A stretch of 64,000 nucleotides of DNA from Bradyrhizobium sp. CB1717 (GCF_029714325.1 NZ_CP121666.1:7471001-7535000); one strand, 5' to 3'. Positions 17,819 to 27,254 are shown, numbered from the stretch's first letter. Numbers and translations are program-made. The notes: generated by a model from the sequence alone, not told the origin.

Positions 17819-17909
17819 CTTGTCTCCTCCTTGAGATTGCCTAAGGTGTGGTGTCGTTTGCGAGGGTAGTGCTCACTCCGATCGTTGACCGCAAGGATAG
17901 GATCTGTCT

Positions 17910-18014
17910 TCAAGCTCCCAGCTTTCTGGTAACCTCCTTGCGAACGGCGCACGCATACATGTTGATTTCGAGACCGACCGGTAATTCGACGATTTTTGGG
18001 GCTTTCCAGCTCAT
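17910..18014 (-). CDS. pqqA: Coenzyme PQQ precursor peptide PqqA
   Basis: 34 residues, with GGAG 10 bp upstream of the ATG. It starts MSWKAPKIVELPVG and contains GLEINMY with E16 and Y20, the two residues that PqqE and partners cross-link to build PQQ (E-x3-Y). Alphaproteobacterial PqqA normally ends near residue 26 (CAxRK); here eight more residues (EVTRKLGA) follow. No pqqBCDE genes are in the window. It lies 91 bp before pmoC in the same direction, implying that PQQ supply is co-expressed with the monooxygenase for a PQQ-dependent alcohol dehydrogenase. Confidence 0.85.
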   Translation of the reverse strand: MSWKAPKIVELPVGLEINMYACAVRKEVTRKLGA

Positions 18015-18165
18015 ATCGATTTGCTCCTGGCTAGATGAATGCGGCGCAAAAGGTCGCGAGGACACGAGGTCCTCGCAGTGGGGGAGAACTCACCGAGTGC
18101 GCTGCAAGTGCTCGGCGAAAAAGAAACCCATGATCACGCCATCCCTGCCACCGCGCGCTGTGCCG

Positions 18166-18309
18166 TCACCCTGATGAGATTGGCGCGATAATCCGACGAT
18201 CCGCAGGAATATGATCCGACTCTTGCCTCGCCCGCTGCTGCTCTTGCAAAGCAGCGTATTGATGCATCCAAGCGTCCGTATTGAACCATTCGTTATAGTT
18301 GGACTCCAC
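18166..18309 (-). CDS. Small hydrophilic protein in the pmo operon leader
   Basis: 47 residues from a GTG start preceded by GGGAGAG, which begins in the stop codon region of the gene upstream. The protein is Tyr/Trp/Gln-rich (NYNEWFNTDAWMHQY, then AALQEQQRARQ) with no membrane segment. I do not recognise a family. The coupled arrangement with the 36-residue ORF upstream and pqqA downstream supports it being expressed with pmo. Confidence 0.5.
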   Translation of the reverse strand: MESNYNEWFNTDAWMHQYAALQEQQRARQESDHIPADRRIIAPISSG

Positions 18310-18319
18310 ATCACTCTCC

Positions 18320-18430
18320 CTAGATGAGGTAACTCTTCATAGCTGACCCGGAGCTAAGCCGTTCGCTCAGGTCGACGACCGCAACAAAGCCAAAGAACGA
18401 CAGTCCTCCCCCTTCTCTCTGTTCGCTCAT
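18320..18430 (-). CDS. Very small protein at the head of the pmo operon
   Basis: 36 residues with an AAGGAGG site 9 bp before ATG 18430. It contains a short hydrophobic run (LSFFGFVAVVDL) after a polar, Gly-rich start. Its stop is 10 bp before the GTG of the next small ORF. Function unknown; it could be a leader peptide or a real small protein. Confidence 0.45.
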   Translation of the reverse strand: MSEQREGGGLSFFGFVAVVDLSERLSSGSAMKSYLI

Positions 18431-18614
18431 TACCCGCATCCTCCTTTGAAAGAGCGGTGCGGCACGTCGGGTTTGAACCTGGCCCGTATAGACGCAAGAC
18501 GTCCGCTTTCATCTCAAACAACCCGTCCAGCTCCGGCTTCAATTTGGGAATTGGCCGCGCGCTCGGTCTCAGGTTACAACCTCACGCCACGTACGAATCA
18601 AGCCTTGACGGCTG

Positions 18615-18743
18615 TGGCGAGGCTGATTGAGGTATGTGCAAGTGTCGAGAAAGCGGGTCCGCCTCGCGCTTCTTTCGTCGGAATCCGCAGAGGATCATTA
18701 ACTTGAGGCTCGACGCGTGCACATACCTCAATCAGCCTCGCCA
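18615..18743. repeat. 129-bp unit with 26-bp perfect terminal inverted repeats (MITE or IS remnant)
   Basis: The arm 18615-18640 (TGGCGAGGCTGATTGAGGTA plus TGTGCA) is repeated in exact inverse complement at 18718-18743. Similarity continues weakly inward (GTCGAG on both sides). The interior has no gene. The shape fits two IS ends joined by an internal deletion, or a MITE. It lies upstream of the pmo operon. Confidence 0.7.
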
Positions 18744-18789
18744 TGACCGGCACCTGAAAGAGCTTAAGGCCTGCGTGGGGTCAGGTTGT

Positions 18790-18983
18790 ACAGTCTAATT
18801 CATGTCTTCGACCGTTACCCCACAAGCTTCACGATCACACTGGGGGCGCAATCTCGAGTTCTAAGTACGCGAGAGCCGGTGGGCGCAGGGATCGTGGTCG
18901 AGTAGCTCGGCCATTTGGCTTTGCCCTCACAGATCCGGGCAGGCGGCTTTCCCGCACCCGGCTCTTCCCGAGGGTAACCCGCG
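18790..18983 (-). ncRNA. Probable 3' region of a group II intron
   Basis: Downstream of the reverse-transcriptase remnant on the same strand is GAGCCGGGTGCGGGAAAGCC followed by GCCTGCCCGGATCTGTGAGG, a hairpin of the kind found after the ORF in bacterial group II introns. I cannot confidently place domains V and VI or the splice site, so the boundary near 18790 is approximate. Confidence 0.4.
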
Positions 18984-19595
18984 TCATATCCGCGCCTGCG
19001 CCCATGTGCGAGTGATGCGTGGAGTTGGCAGGCGGAAGCGTGCCGTCAGGGTCTCGAACTCCGGCCAGCTTATGCGCCGACTTTTCTGGCTGCGCCGTCT
19101 CAGACAACGCAGCCAGGTTCGACGCACTTCGCGGTAGAAGCCGTTGAGCGCTGGATAGTTGTGCGGCCTGCCATAGTAGCCATAGTGCCCGCGCAGAACG
19201 GCGGCGAACCACTCGTACTGCGTGGCCAGTGGCGCATGCATGAGCCGCCAGGCCTCCTGGCGCAACGCCGTCAGCTTGCGCGTCAGGCGTTTCGCTTCCG
19301 TCTTGTGCTTCACGATGAACCGGCCATCTCGTGTCCGCCCGCAGTAGTGGGTAAAGCCGAGGAAGGCGAAGGTCTCTGGCCGCCGCTCGCCCCGCCGCTG
19401 ACGCGAGAGGGCCGCGAACCGGCCAAACTCGATCTTGTTCTCATGGAGCGTCAGGCCGAAGCTGGCCAGCCGCACCTTGAGAGCCAAGAGCATTTCCTGC
19501 GCATCGGCCTTGCTCTCGAATCCCATGACGAAGTCGTCCGCGTCATCGTCTCTGAACGCGGGAGGCACATACAAGGGAGTTCTCCGTTCTGACAT
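18984..19595 (-). pseudogene. Group II intron reverse transcriptase/maturase, truncated
   Basis: The catalytic YADD box survives as DADDFVMGF, with Tyr lost at the truncated start. It is followed by FGLTLHENKIEFGRF, FAFLGFTHYCGR and the maturase-like segment GHYGYYGRPHNYPALNGF. The N-terminal reverse-transcriptase motifs are missing, and a few residues appear deleted after HENK. It is a dead intron-encoded protein. Confidence 0.75.
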
Positions 19596-19643
19596 GGGGC
19601 CGATTTTGAGTGTTGGGCGACTGATGCGATGGTCTAGCTGAGC

Positions 19644-20606
19644 CTACTCATTTCGCCAAAGCCCTGTCGTGCTCGTAAACGGCGAGAACTCGACTTCAGG
19701 GCCAGATCGAATGGAGGCGCTCGGCGCGAAGTATCCATCCTCGATATATACGCGCCAAGCCCATTGGGCACCGGAATACGAGGCAACACGAGGGTCGCTC
19801 CAAAGAATTTCAACGCGCCCGCGAATGTGTACCAATTCGCCGGTCAGAAAATCGATGATGAGCAGAGCGGCATATGGATGAACTGAAAAGTTGCCTAGCG
19901 TGTTGTAATAGAGGTTGCCAGAAAAGTCTGGAACAGTGATCTCGCGATCGCCGACCAGTACGAAACCGGGTCGGCCCCCACGATGAGATATATCGCAGTC
20001 ATAGGTGTCTGGCTCCCCATTCTGCGTGCGAATGCAGGATGCCACGAAAAACGTGTCCGCGTTTTGAATGACCCGCTTAAGCGCCTCGTCGAGCTGCTTG
20101 AATTCGACTCTCGGCCTTTGATGAGACGAAAACTGATCCGAGGTTATGTTTTGGCGAACCTGAATGTATTTCGGACAATTGCCAAAGCTTTGATGCACAT
20201 GCACCTCAAATCCCTCAGCGTCCGCGCTTGCAACTCGTCCGTTGAGTCGATTTCGCCGTCGGTTCGTCAGGTCTAGACCTAGCAACCCCAAGTGGGCGCC
20301 AACTACTAGATTATCGCTCAAGGGATCGTCCTTAGAGGGGCAAGCCCTGACCAGCAGGCGCCCCGGGTCTGGCGACGACAAGAAGCCTGTCGGCCCGGTC
20401 AAAACCGATGCGCTCGGCAAGCCGTCCCGATCAGCGGATCCAACAAAGACGTAGCCCAAGTTAGCGAAAAAATCCCGGTGCTGTTCGGGCATCTCCTTTC
20501 TTATTGCCACCTGCGCACGCCTCCGGATGCCTTCGCCGACACCCGCCCGGTGCTGGACCTCGAGCTCACCTGGGTGAAACGGAGACGAACCGCGTTCCGA
20601 TATCAT
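19644..20606 (-). CDS. Pyridoxamine-phosphate-oxidase-like FMN-binding protein
   Basis: 320 residues. Two split-barrel segments are visible: residues 40-110 (EQHRDFFANLGYVFVGSAD, ASVLTGPTGFLSSPDP) and 190-290 (ADTFFVASC, CDISHRGGRPGFV, NTLGNFSVHPYAALLIIDF). This is the layout of PNPOx-like flavin proteins often annotated as pyridoxamine 5'-phosphate oxidase family. No ferredoxin or reductase domain is attached. The substrate is unknown; it is 22 bp from a glutathione transferase gene in the same direction, suggesting a detoxification pair. Confidence 0.8.
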   Translation of the reverse strand: MISERGSSPFHPGELEVQHRAGVGEGIRRRAQVAIRKEMPEQHRDFFANLGYVFVGSADRDGLPSASVLTGPTGFLSSPDPGRLLVRACPSKDDPLSDNLVVGAHLGLLGLDLTNRRRNRLNGRVASADAEGFEVHVHQSFGNCPKYIQVRQNITSDQFSSHQRPRVEFKQLDEALKRVIQNADTFFVASCIRTQNGEPDTYDCDISHRGGRPGFVLVGDREITVPDFSGNLYYNTLGNFSVHPYAALLIIDFLTGELVHIRGRVEILWSDPRVASYSGAQWAWRVYIEDGYFAPSASIRSGPEVEFSPFTSTTGLWRNE

Positions 20607-20628
20607 GATTTACCGCTCCAGAAGGCAT

Positions 20629-21237
20629 CTATCGAGGTGCGGGCGGCATTGGCTCGAATCTTGGCAATGCTTCGATACGCTCGAGCCATCGAACGATGTT
20701 CGGGTAAGGCTGCAGCGCCACGCCACCTTCCGGTGCGGCGCGCGTGTAACTGTAGCATGCGACGTCAGCAACTGTCGGCACGTCGGTGGCGACGAACTCT
20801 CTCTGTGCCAGATGCTCGTTCATCACCTTGAAGAGCCGATCCGCGATCTCGCTTGACCGCTCACGATCGATCGATCGTCCGAACACGGCGCCGAGGCGAG
20901 CGGTTGCTGGTCCGAAGGCGAGGGGGCCGGCAGCGACGGAGAGCCATCGCTGAACCTGCGCGAGTTCAACGGCCTCCACAGGAAGCCAGGTCCTGGACGC
21001 GTCGTAGCGAGTGGCGAGATAGACAAGAATCGCATTCGAGTCAGCGATGATGATGCCATTGTCGTCGATGACTGGAATCTCGCCGAATGCGTTCATCGCC
21101 AGAAACGTCGGCGTCTTGCGATCAGGTGGCGGCGTAGCGGCAAACTCGAACGGCAAATCGAGAAGCCTGAGAAACAACTCCACACGATGGCTGTGACCCG
21201 ACAACTTGCCACCGTAGAGCCGAATTTGCTGGTTCAT
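20629..21237 (-). CDS. Glutathione S-transferase
   Basis: 202 residues. The thioredoxin-fold N-domain carries FGEIPVIDDNG and ADSNAILVYLATRY, the cis-Pro and glutathione gamma-glutamyl-binding signatures. The helical C-domain includes PTVADVACYSYTR with the N-capping Asp. Full length for the family and apparently intact. It would conjugate glutathione to an electrophile or isomerise a substrate; the particular role is not evident. Confidence 0.88.
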   Translation of the reverse strand: MNQQIRLYGGKLSGHSHRVELFLRLLDLPFEFAATPPPDRKTPTFLAMNAFGEIPVIDDNGIIIADSNAILVYLATRYDASRTWLPVEAVELAQVQRWLSVAAGPLAFGPATARLGAVFGRSIDRERSSEIADRLFKVMNEHLAQREFVATDVPTVADVACYSYTRAAPEGGVALQPYPNIVRWLERIEALPRFEPMPPAPR

Positions 21238-21484
21238 CGAACTCTTCTCCTGTTTTGGCTTCCTAGTAGTTCTGATCGGATTAGCCGGGAATGCCGCCGC
21301 CCGGCAACATATTGTTGCAAAAATCGCAATGATGGTGCGCGTCTATCTTGGCGCACATTTTTTCACCTTTTTCCGCCAGCGTGCTCGGCGAATTGGGCGA
21401 TCGCTGGTGCCTGCAGCATGCCTTCGTCGGCTCTGCCTCGGAGATTTAAACCGTGGAGAGTTCGCGTCATCTGAAGCCGTGATC

Positions 21485-21778
21485 ATGATCATCGGAATTT
21501 CGAATGCGTCACCTGATGAAAAAGTTGCAACCGGTATTGCGCGTTTTCACGTGGCAGATCTGATCGAGGGATGGAGCGATGGTGAGCTCCGGAAGTTGCT
21601 GGACCTCACTCATGAAGTGCTGGTTGAGACGCTGCACGTGCCGGCCCGTGACCGCTATCAGGTCGTGCATCTTCATCCGCGGTCTTGCGTAGCTGCGTTC
21701 GACACTGGTCTTGGTTTCGAGCGTACCGAGAAGCTGGTCATTCTGCAGTTGGCCAGCCGCCCACGGGAGAGAAGGTAA
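21485..21778 (+). pseudogene. Tautomerase-family protein, probably truncated
   Basis: The section GWSDGELRKLLDLTHEVLVE, then PARDRYQVVHLHP and DTGLGFERTEKLVILQL matches the small 4-oxalocrotonate-tautomerase-like family. The expected N-terminal Met-Pro is not present and the C-terminal ~35 residues are missing, so the copy is likely a fragment. Start uncertain. Confidence 0.5.
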
Positions 21779-22085
21779 CCCGGCTCTGTGTCCGGACCCT
21801 GGCCTCCTCGCGCAGGCTCGCCTCGGGCTGGTCCCTTCCCTCCATGCGTCTCGTTACCTTCGACGACTTCACAGGTAGTATGGACCAGTCCGACTCCCGA
21901 CCTCAGCTCGAACAACGGCTCTGGCAGTGCCTTGCCGCTGTCCCCCGCTGGAGACCAATCCAGCGGACCCGGTCGGGCCTCTCATGTTCCGATGATTACC
22001 GTGCGTGATGCGGCCATCGACCCGACGGAGCGGCATCGTCTCGCGTATCGACGATGCTCATGCAGCCTTCGTGCTTAGGGAACGA
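21779..22085. other. Non-coding or decayed stretch
   Basis: A short frame beginning MRLVTFDDFTGS near 21842 resembles the start of a fumarylacetoacetate-hydrolase-type protein but decays within 20 residues. Nothing else is recognisable. Confidence 0.3.
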
Positions 22086-22483
22086 TCAATGATCTAAAAA
22101 CGATCGTCTTCCAGATCGGCTGCTCATATCGTCAAAAGCTGGAGGCCGCTTTGGCCGAAATGGGCATTGCAGTGGCCCAGCCTCTCGAGTTCGGATCTCT
22201 CGATGCGATCGTCAGTTGCGTCTCCGCCGGCGTTGGCGTCACTCTGCTGCCAAGGGGCGTCATTGCTCCCGCTCTTAAGAACGGCCAAGTTGCCGTGCAT
22301 AAGCTTCCCCCTTCCCGCGCAATGGTAGAAACGGTGTTCGTCCGTCGTCATGACGCCTATGTGTCGAGCGCCATGAAGGCTTTGTTCGACCTGCTCGGAT
22401 CTAAGCCGGAATCGAAGCGGGCCGCTATGATAGTCGGTGCCCTTCAAAATAGTTCACCAAGCCGGTACCCGGCGCACAGTTGA
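22086..22483 (+). pseudogene. LysR-type regulator, C-terminal fragment
   Basis: The frame reads IVFQIGCSYRQKLEAAL, SLDAIVSCVSAGVGVTLLPR and VETVFVRRHDAYVSSAMKAL, the effector-binding domain end of a LysR regulator. It is clearly homologous to the intact regulator at 26292-27254. The helix-turn-helix half is absent. It overlaps the end of the aldoxime dehydratase remnant on the other strand. Confidence 0.75.
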
Positions 22484-23477
22484 CGTACTCGAAAGCCTGA
22501 TCTTGCGCTGGCAATACGAAGACTTCGTGCCAGGTTCGCAGCTGGTTTTTCTTGCCGAATCTGCGGTATCTGGCCATCGCTGCACAGAAAATGGCTCCAT
22601 GCGAAGGATGATGTTCAGCCCGCTCTTCCATGTGGTTGAGCGACAGGAAATATCCGAGCGCATGGGTCTCAAGCTCGGGTGCGCCGGCTGCATCGCAAGT
22701 TTGTTGGAAGCGTGACGAGCAGCAGCCAGTCGCCTCGGGGCTTTCGCGCAGAAACTCCATTCCTTGCTCAAGAGGCGCACGCAGGTCACGCATGTAGTCC
22801 TCGGTTTGCTCTGGATCACAGCGTCCCCAAAACGCGCCAGAGCGTATGACTGCGAGATTCTGTGGAGCGGCAATACGCCAGCGATGAAACCTTGTCTAAC
22901 GTCGAGTTGCGGGTTGAAGCTCATTGAGCGCCGACGCCAGCGGATCGACTGCAGCTAGAGGAATGCGGTCACGCATTGCACCGTAATATCCACAATACGG
23001 CGTAGGATAGAGCGCAACGTCCTTGGAACGACTGAGGCCAACCTGATAGTCTTCCCAATACAGCGTCTCGAGGCGCTCGATCGGAATCGTCAAACTTTCT
23101 TGAAAGTAGCCGGTGCGCTCCGAATTTCTCGCTGGATTGTTCCACCAATTCGCAACGTGAGCATCATCAAGCCAGCTACCCCGACGCATCTATTCGACCC
23201 AATAGGTCGCTACCACATGCGTGTAGAGGCCGTTCTGGTCAACAAACCAGGCGTGATCGACCACGTCCGGTCCGCTGGGCAGGTGGATTGCCTCCGACAG
23301 CCAAGGAATAAAGCCAGAATTGTGGACTGTCTCCGCGTCTGTGCCCTGAACGCCGTGAAATGCCACACACAATGAACCGAATTTGCGCGGAAAACCGACG
23401 GACCAACGTTGCACTACAGGCTCGCCCCCCCTTGGTTTGCGTAGCGGGTTGATCCGGTCCAAAGCCCGAAAATTCAT
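22425..23477 (-). pseudogene. Heme-containing aldoxime dehydratase with two in-frame TAG codons
   Basis: One reading frame stays open for the full family length (about 350 codons) except for TAG at 23190-23192 and TAG at 22896-22898. Pieces match phenylacetaldoxime dehydratase: FGSLCVAFHGVQG, ANWWNNPARNSERTGYFQE, APQNLAVIRSG and the heme-ligand region HALGYFLSLNHMEERAEHHP with TWHEVFVL. These enzymes dehydrate aldoximes to nitriles in the aldoxime-nitrile pathway; a nitrilase lies at 29848. The simplest reading is a recent pseudogene. Confidence 0.75.
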
Positions 23478-23730
23478 ATGACGCTCCGTCGTGGGTCTGC
23501 GCTTTAAGATGTCCATGCTTAGGATGCGATCTGCCCTTCGAGAAACGCCCCGCTGCTACGAGCAGCGGGGTCGCAGAACATCTAGCGACAAGTCTAGGGA
23601 GAAACGCATTGCAGGAACGACAATGGTGGGCGCGTCATCGGAACTTCCAGGCCGACAGTGTATCACAGCGATAGCTAGGTTCAGACGAGTATTCGCGCAA
23701 AGAGCACTTGGATCAGGCGGCCTACGTTTC

Positions 23731-25047
23731 TCACGCAAGCTGCCGCTCCGCCGTAGGTTCTGCCTCGCGCTCGCCTGACGCCGCGGCTGGCGCAGCCTTC
23801 GGCAGGCAAAACACATTGACAATCGCCGTCAAAACCGAGACCGCTATTGGATAGATTAAACCCGAATAGATGTTGCCCGTGTAGCTGACAAGCGAGAGGC
23901 TGATTAGCGGGACGAAGCCGCCAAATATGCCCGTCCCGATGTGATAGGGAAGAGACAGGGAAGTATACCGCAACCGCGCCGGAAAAAGCTCGACGAGGAA
24001 AGCGGCGTTCGGCCCATAGACCAGTGCGACGAAGATGAGCTGGGCCAAGATGAGGGCCGTCACTGCAACATAGTTTTGAACCGCTGTCGCCGCTGCCATT
24101 CCCATGTAGATCGGCACATACAGAGCAGCCGCGAGCAGTAGTCCCGTTACGATTAGAGGCCGACGCCCGATGCGATCAGAAAGGGCGCCACTTACCACGA
24201 TCAAAGGCGTTCCGATGGCCAGCGCCACAGCGACACAAATGTTCGCCGTGAGAAAGTCCACCTTCAGAACGCTCTGTAGAAAATACAGCGCGTAGAATTG
24301 CCCCGTGTACCATACGCAACCAAGTCCGGCCGTTGCACCGAATAGGGCATACAAGGCATATCGCAGTCCCTGCCCACTGCCGAAGCTTTCTCGCACGGGC
24401 GCACGTGAGACTTTTCCGGCTTGACGCATCTGCTCGAAGACGGGCGACTCACTAAGCTTCAGGCGGAGATAGATCGAGAGCAAGACGAGAACGGCCGACA
24501 ACAGGAACGGAATGCGCCATCCCCACGCGCGAAATGCCTCTTCGCCGAGGGACAAGCGACACGCAAGCACGACGAGGATGGCTACAAAGAAACCGACGGT
24601 CGCGGTGGTTTGTATGAAACTTGTGAAGAAGCCGCGACGGTTCTCCGGAGCATGTTCCGCCACGTAAACGGCGGCGCCGCCGTACTCTCCACCAATGGCC
24701 AACCCTTGGACCAGGCGCAGCAGCACAAGCGCGACGGGAGCTGCAAATCCGATGCTTGAGTATGTCGGCAGAAATCCGACCATGGTGGTCGAAATGCCCA
24801 TCAGGATCAGGGTGAGCAGGAACGTGTGTTTCCGTCCTAGCCGGTCGCCGAGACTGCCAAAGACGATAGCGCCAAAGGGACGAATAACGAATCCAGTAGC
24901 AAAGGTCGCAACGCTGATCAGGACCGCCGCGGTCGGATCATTGGCCGGATAAAAGAGTGTCGAAAAAAATACGGCGAGGCTGCCGTACAGATAAAAATCG
25001 TACCACTCGATAATCGTACCTGCACTTGAGGCAAGTACGATGTCCAT
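23731..25047 (-). CDS. MHS-family MFS metabolite:H+ symporter
   Basis: 438 residues with twelve predicted membrane helices. It opens with the MHS signature GTIIEWYDFYLYGSLAV and has FGSLGDRLGRKHTF between helices 2 and 3 and SGALSDRIGRRPLIV in the second half, as in ShiA/KgtP/ProP-like transporters. The N-terminus is a little short, so a start further upstream is possible. Likely imports an organic acid or betaine-like substrate of the neighbouring catabolic genes. Confidence 0.85.
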   Translation of the reverse strand: MDIVLASSAGTIIEWYDFYLYGSLAVFFSTLFYPANDPTAAVLISVATFATGFVIRPFGAIVFGSLGDRLGRKHTFLLTLILMGISTTMVGFLPTYSSIGFAAPVALVLLRLVQGLAIGGEYGGAAVYVAEHAPENRRGFFTSFIQTTATVGFFVAILVVLACRLSLGEEAFRAWGWRIPFLLSAVLVLLSIYLRLKLSESPVFEQMRQAGKVSRAPVRESFGSGQGLRYALYALFGATAGLGCVWYTGQFYALYFLQSVLKVDFLTANICVAVALAIGTPLIVVSGALSDRIGRRPLIVTGLLLAAALYVPIYMGMAAATAVQNYVAVTALILAQLIFVALVYGPNAAFLVELFPARLRYTSLSLPYHIGTGIFGGFVPLISLSLVSYTGNIYSGLIYPIAVSVLTAIVNVFCLPKAAPAAASGEREAEPTAERQLA

Positions 25048-25191
25048 ATTCCCGGAGCCCGGGCATCCAATCTCGGTTCGCTCATCAACATCTCTCTTTC
25101 GATCTCTAGGGCACGCGTTCTCTCAATCGCGGGCGCCGTGGCGCACGCGCTCGTTTTCGCCCGGCAATATATAGAAGGTGAGGGAAGTCGC

Positions 25192-26181
25192 TCAGGCCGC
25201 GATCGAACTCCGCGCAGCAGCGTAGCGCGAAAGGCAGGCGCTCGCTTCCGCCGAAATGCGCTTCACGAGGTCGCCGGCAGTTGGGATGTCGTTAATGAGG
25301 CCGATGCCCTCTCCGATAGTGACGTTGGCCGTGTCGTAGTCGCCCGACGTCCAGGCTTGCTCGACACGTTGCAACTCCGCTTCCTGGAGAGTGCGCAGCT
25401 CATCTTCGCGACCGTGCCACTTCTCGATAAAGCCGTTTTTCATCAGACGGCCGGTATATTCGGTAGGCCAAGCCTTCTTGCGAACGACATCGTAGACACG
25501 AGTGCGGATTGTTTCATCGCCCGAGGCGGTGACCACTTTTTCCTTAGCATTGCGGTGGATCACAGATTCCTGCGCGGCCCAGAAACGCGTTCCCATCAAT
25601 ACACCGTCGGCGCCGAGCATGAGCGCCGCGGCGAGGCCGCGGCCGTCCGCAATGCCTCCGGCGGCAAGCAAGAGAACCCGGGGCGCTCGCCGTGAGATCA
25701 GATCAGCAGCCGCCGGAACGAACGGCATCGTGGAGCGTGCCGTCAGCCCGTGCCCGCCCGCCTCGGTGCCTTGCGCGACTATGACGTCGGCACCTACGTC
25801 GATTGCCCGCTTGACGTGTTCGAGGGTGTGCACCTGGCAGATCAGCGGAATGCCCGCCTGCTTCACTTTCGGCGCATAAGGCGCGGGATCGGAGAACGAC
25901 AACATGAGTGCTCTGCTATGCCGTTGCAGAGCAAGGTCGAGCAGACCCGGATCGCTCGCTAGCGCCCAACTGATGAAACCACAACCGACGTCGGGGCGGC
26001 TAACCTTGGCGGATTGCTCTTCGAACCAAGCCCTGTTTGCGTACCCCCCACCGAGCAAGCCTAGCGCCCCGGCTGCGGACACAGCCGACGCGAGTTCACC
26101 ACCGGAGGCTGGATCCATCGGCGCGAGCACGATCGGATGCTCAAGTCCGAAGAATTCGGTCAGTCTCGTCTTGATAGCCAT
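25192..26181 (-). CDS. Nitronate monooxygenase-like FMN oxidoreductase
   Basis: 329 residues from ATG 26181, which has GGGGAGGG upstream. The TIM-barrel FMN protein shows HPIVLAPMDPASGGELA at the start, VIVAQGTEAGGHG (catalytic-His loop), LLAAGGIADGRGLAAAL and GADGVLMGTRFWA (phosphate binding), typical of the 2-nitropropane dioxygenase/enoyl-reductase superfamily. It may oxidise nitronates, which would suit nearby aldoxime/nitrile genes, but the superfamily also includes other reductases. Confidence 0.82.
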   Translation of the reverse strand: MAIKTRLTEFFGLEHPIVLAPMDPASGGELASAVSAAGALGLLGGGYANRAWFEEQSAKVSRPDVGCGFISWALASDPGLLDLALQRHSRALMLSFSDPAPYAPKVKQAGIPLICQVHTLEHVKRAIDVGADVIVAQGTEAGGHGLTARSTMPFVPAAADLISRRAPRVLLLAAGGIADGRGLAAALMLGADGVLMGTRFWAAQESVIHRNAKEKVVTASGDETIRTRVYDVVRKKAWPTEYTGRLMKNGFIEKWHGREDELRTLQEAELQRVEQAWTSGDYDTANVTIGEGIGLINDIPTAGDLVKRISAEASACLSRYAAARSSIAA

Positions 26182-26291
26182 AGTCCCTCCCCTCAGGCGA
26201 TCTGCCCTTCGATGCGGGAAGGCTAGATTGACCATTGACAACGGAAAAGTGATTATTTTTGATCGATACCATCATTATTGCAGATGACCCC

Positions 26292-27254
26292 ATGGATAGC
26301 ACCGACCTCAATTTCTTTGCCGCCGTGGCGATGGCTGGTGGAATCGGCCGGGCTGCGAACGATCTCCACACAGTGCAGTCCAATGTCACACAACGAATTC
26401 GGGCTCTGGAGGCTCAGCTTGGCGTCCAGCTCTTTCACCGGTCCAAGAAGGGGGTGACGCTCACCTCAATGGGAAACAGGCTGCTTCCCTATGCCAAGCG
26501 GATCAGCGAACTCTTGGCGGAAGCGCAGCGCGCGGTAAAGGACGAGGCCTCTCCCAGTGGCGAATTGCGGATCGGGTCGATGGAAACGACGGCGGCCTTG
26601 CGCTTGCCGCCCTTGCTGACGCATTACGCAATTGCCTATCCGGATGTCGACGTTCAGATCGAAACGGGACCAACGGCAAGTCTTGTGGACGCCGTATTGT
26701 CGCGGAAGCTCGATGGCGCCTTTGTCTCCGCGCCGGTGACGCATGGCGAATTGGCCAGCAAGCCGATCGTGGAAGAGGAGCTGGTCCTTGTCACGCCGCC
26801 GATGGTTACGTCCCCCGAGCAGATCAACAAGTTTCTCGCAACCGGAAGCGGCCGCAAAGTGATTGTTTTCCGTGCGGGTTGCTCCTATCGGCAACGCTTG
26901 TCGGAATATCTCGCCCACCGCGGTTTCGTGGACCTGCGCTGGATGGAAATGGGAACGCTCGACGGCATCATCGGCTGTGTCGCAGCTTCGGTCGGCCTTT
27001 CGTTGGTCCCGCACGTGGTTGCTGAGCCCGCGGCACTGCAGGGCCTGATTCGAATTCATCCGCTGCCGAATGGAACGGGCAGAGCCACCACACTGTTCGT
27101 CCATCGCAAAGATGCATTCGTTTCGTCCGCATTGCGAGCATTGATCGAATGCGCGGGATCGATCTCGTCTGCTGACATGCCTGCGACCACCGCGGTGGTG
27201 AATGCCGCTAGTCCGCCTCGAAAGATGATCTCGCGGTCTTCACAGCGGTCGTGA
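26292..27254 (+). CDS. LysR-family transcriptional regulator
   Basis: 320 residues from ATG 26292, divergent from the nitronate monooxygenase gene, which it probably controls. Helix-turn-helix at residues 15-45 ([20 protein letters not shown]), then [19 protein letters not shown] and the periplasmic-binding-like effector domain. Its 3' end overlaps the convergent regulator by 47 bp. Confidence 0.9.
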   Translation: MDSTDLNFFAAVAMAGGIGRAANDLHTVQSNVTQRIRALEAQLGVQLFHRSKKGVTLTSMGNRLLPYAKRISELLAEAQRAVKDEASPSGELRIGSMETTAALRLPPLLTHYAIAYPDVDVQIETGPTASLVDAVLSRKLDGAFVSAPVTHGELASKPIVEEELVLVTPPMVTSPEQINKFLATGSGRKVIVFRAGCSYRQRLSEYLAHRGFVDLRWMEMGTLDGIIGCVAASVGLSLVPHVVAEPAALQGLIRIHPLPNGTGRATTLFVHRKDAFVSSALRALIECAGSISSADMPATTAVVNAASPPRKMISRSSQRS

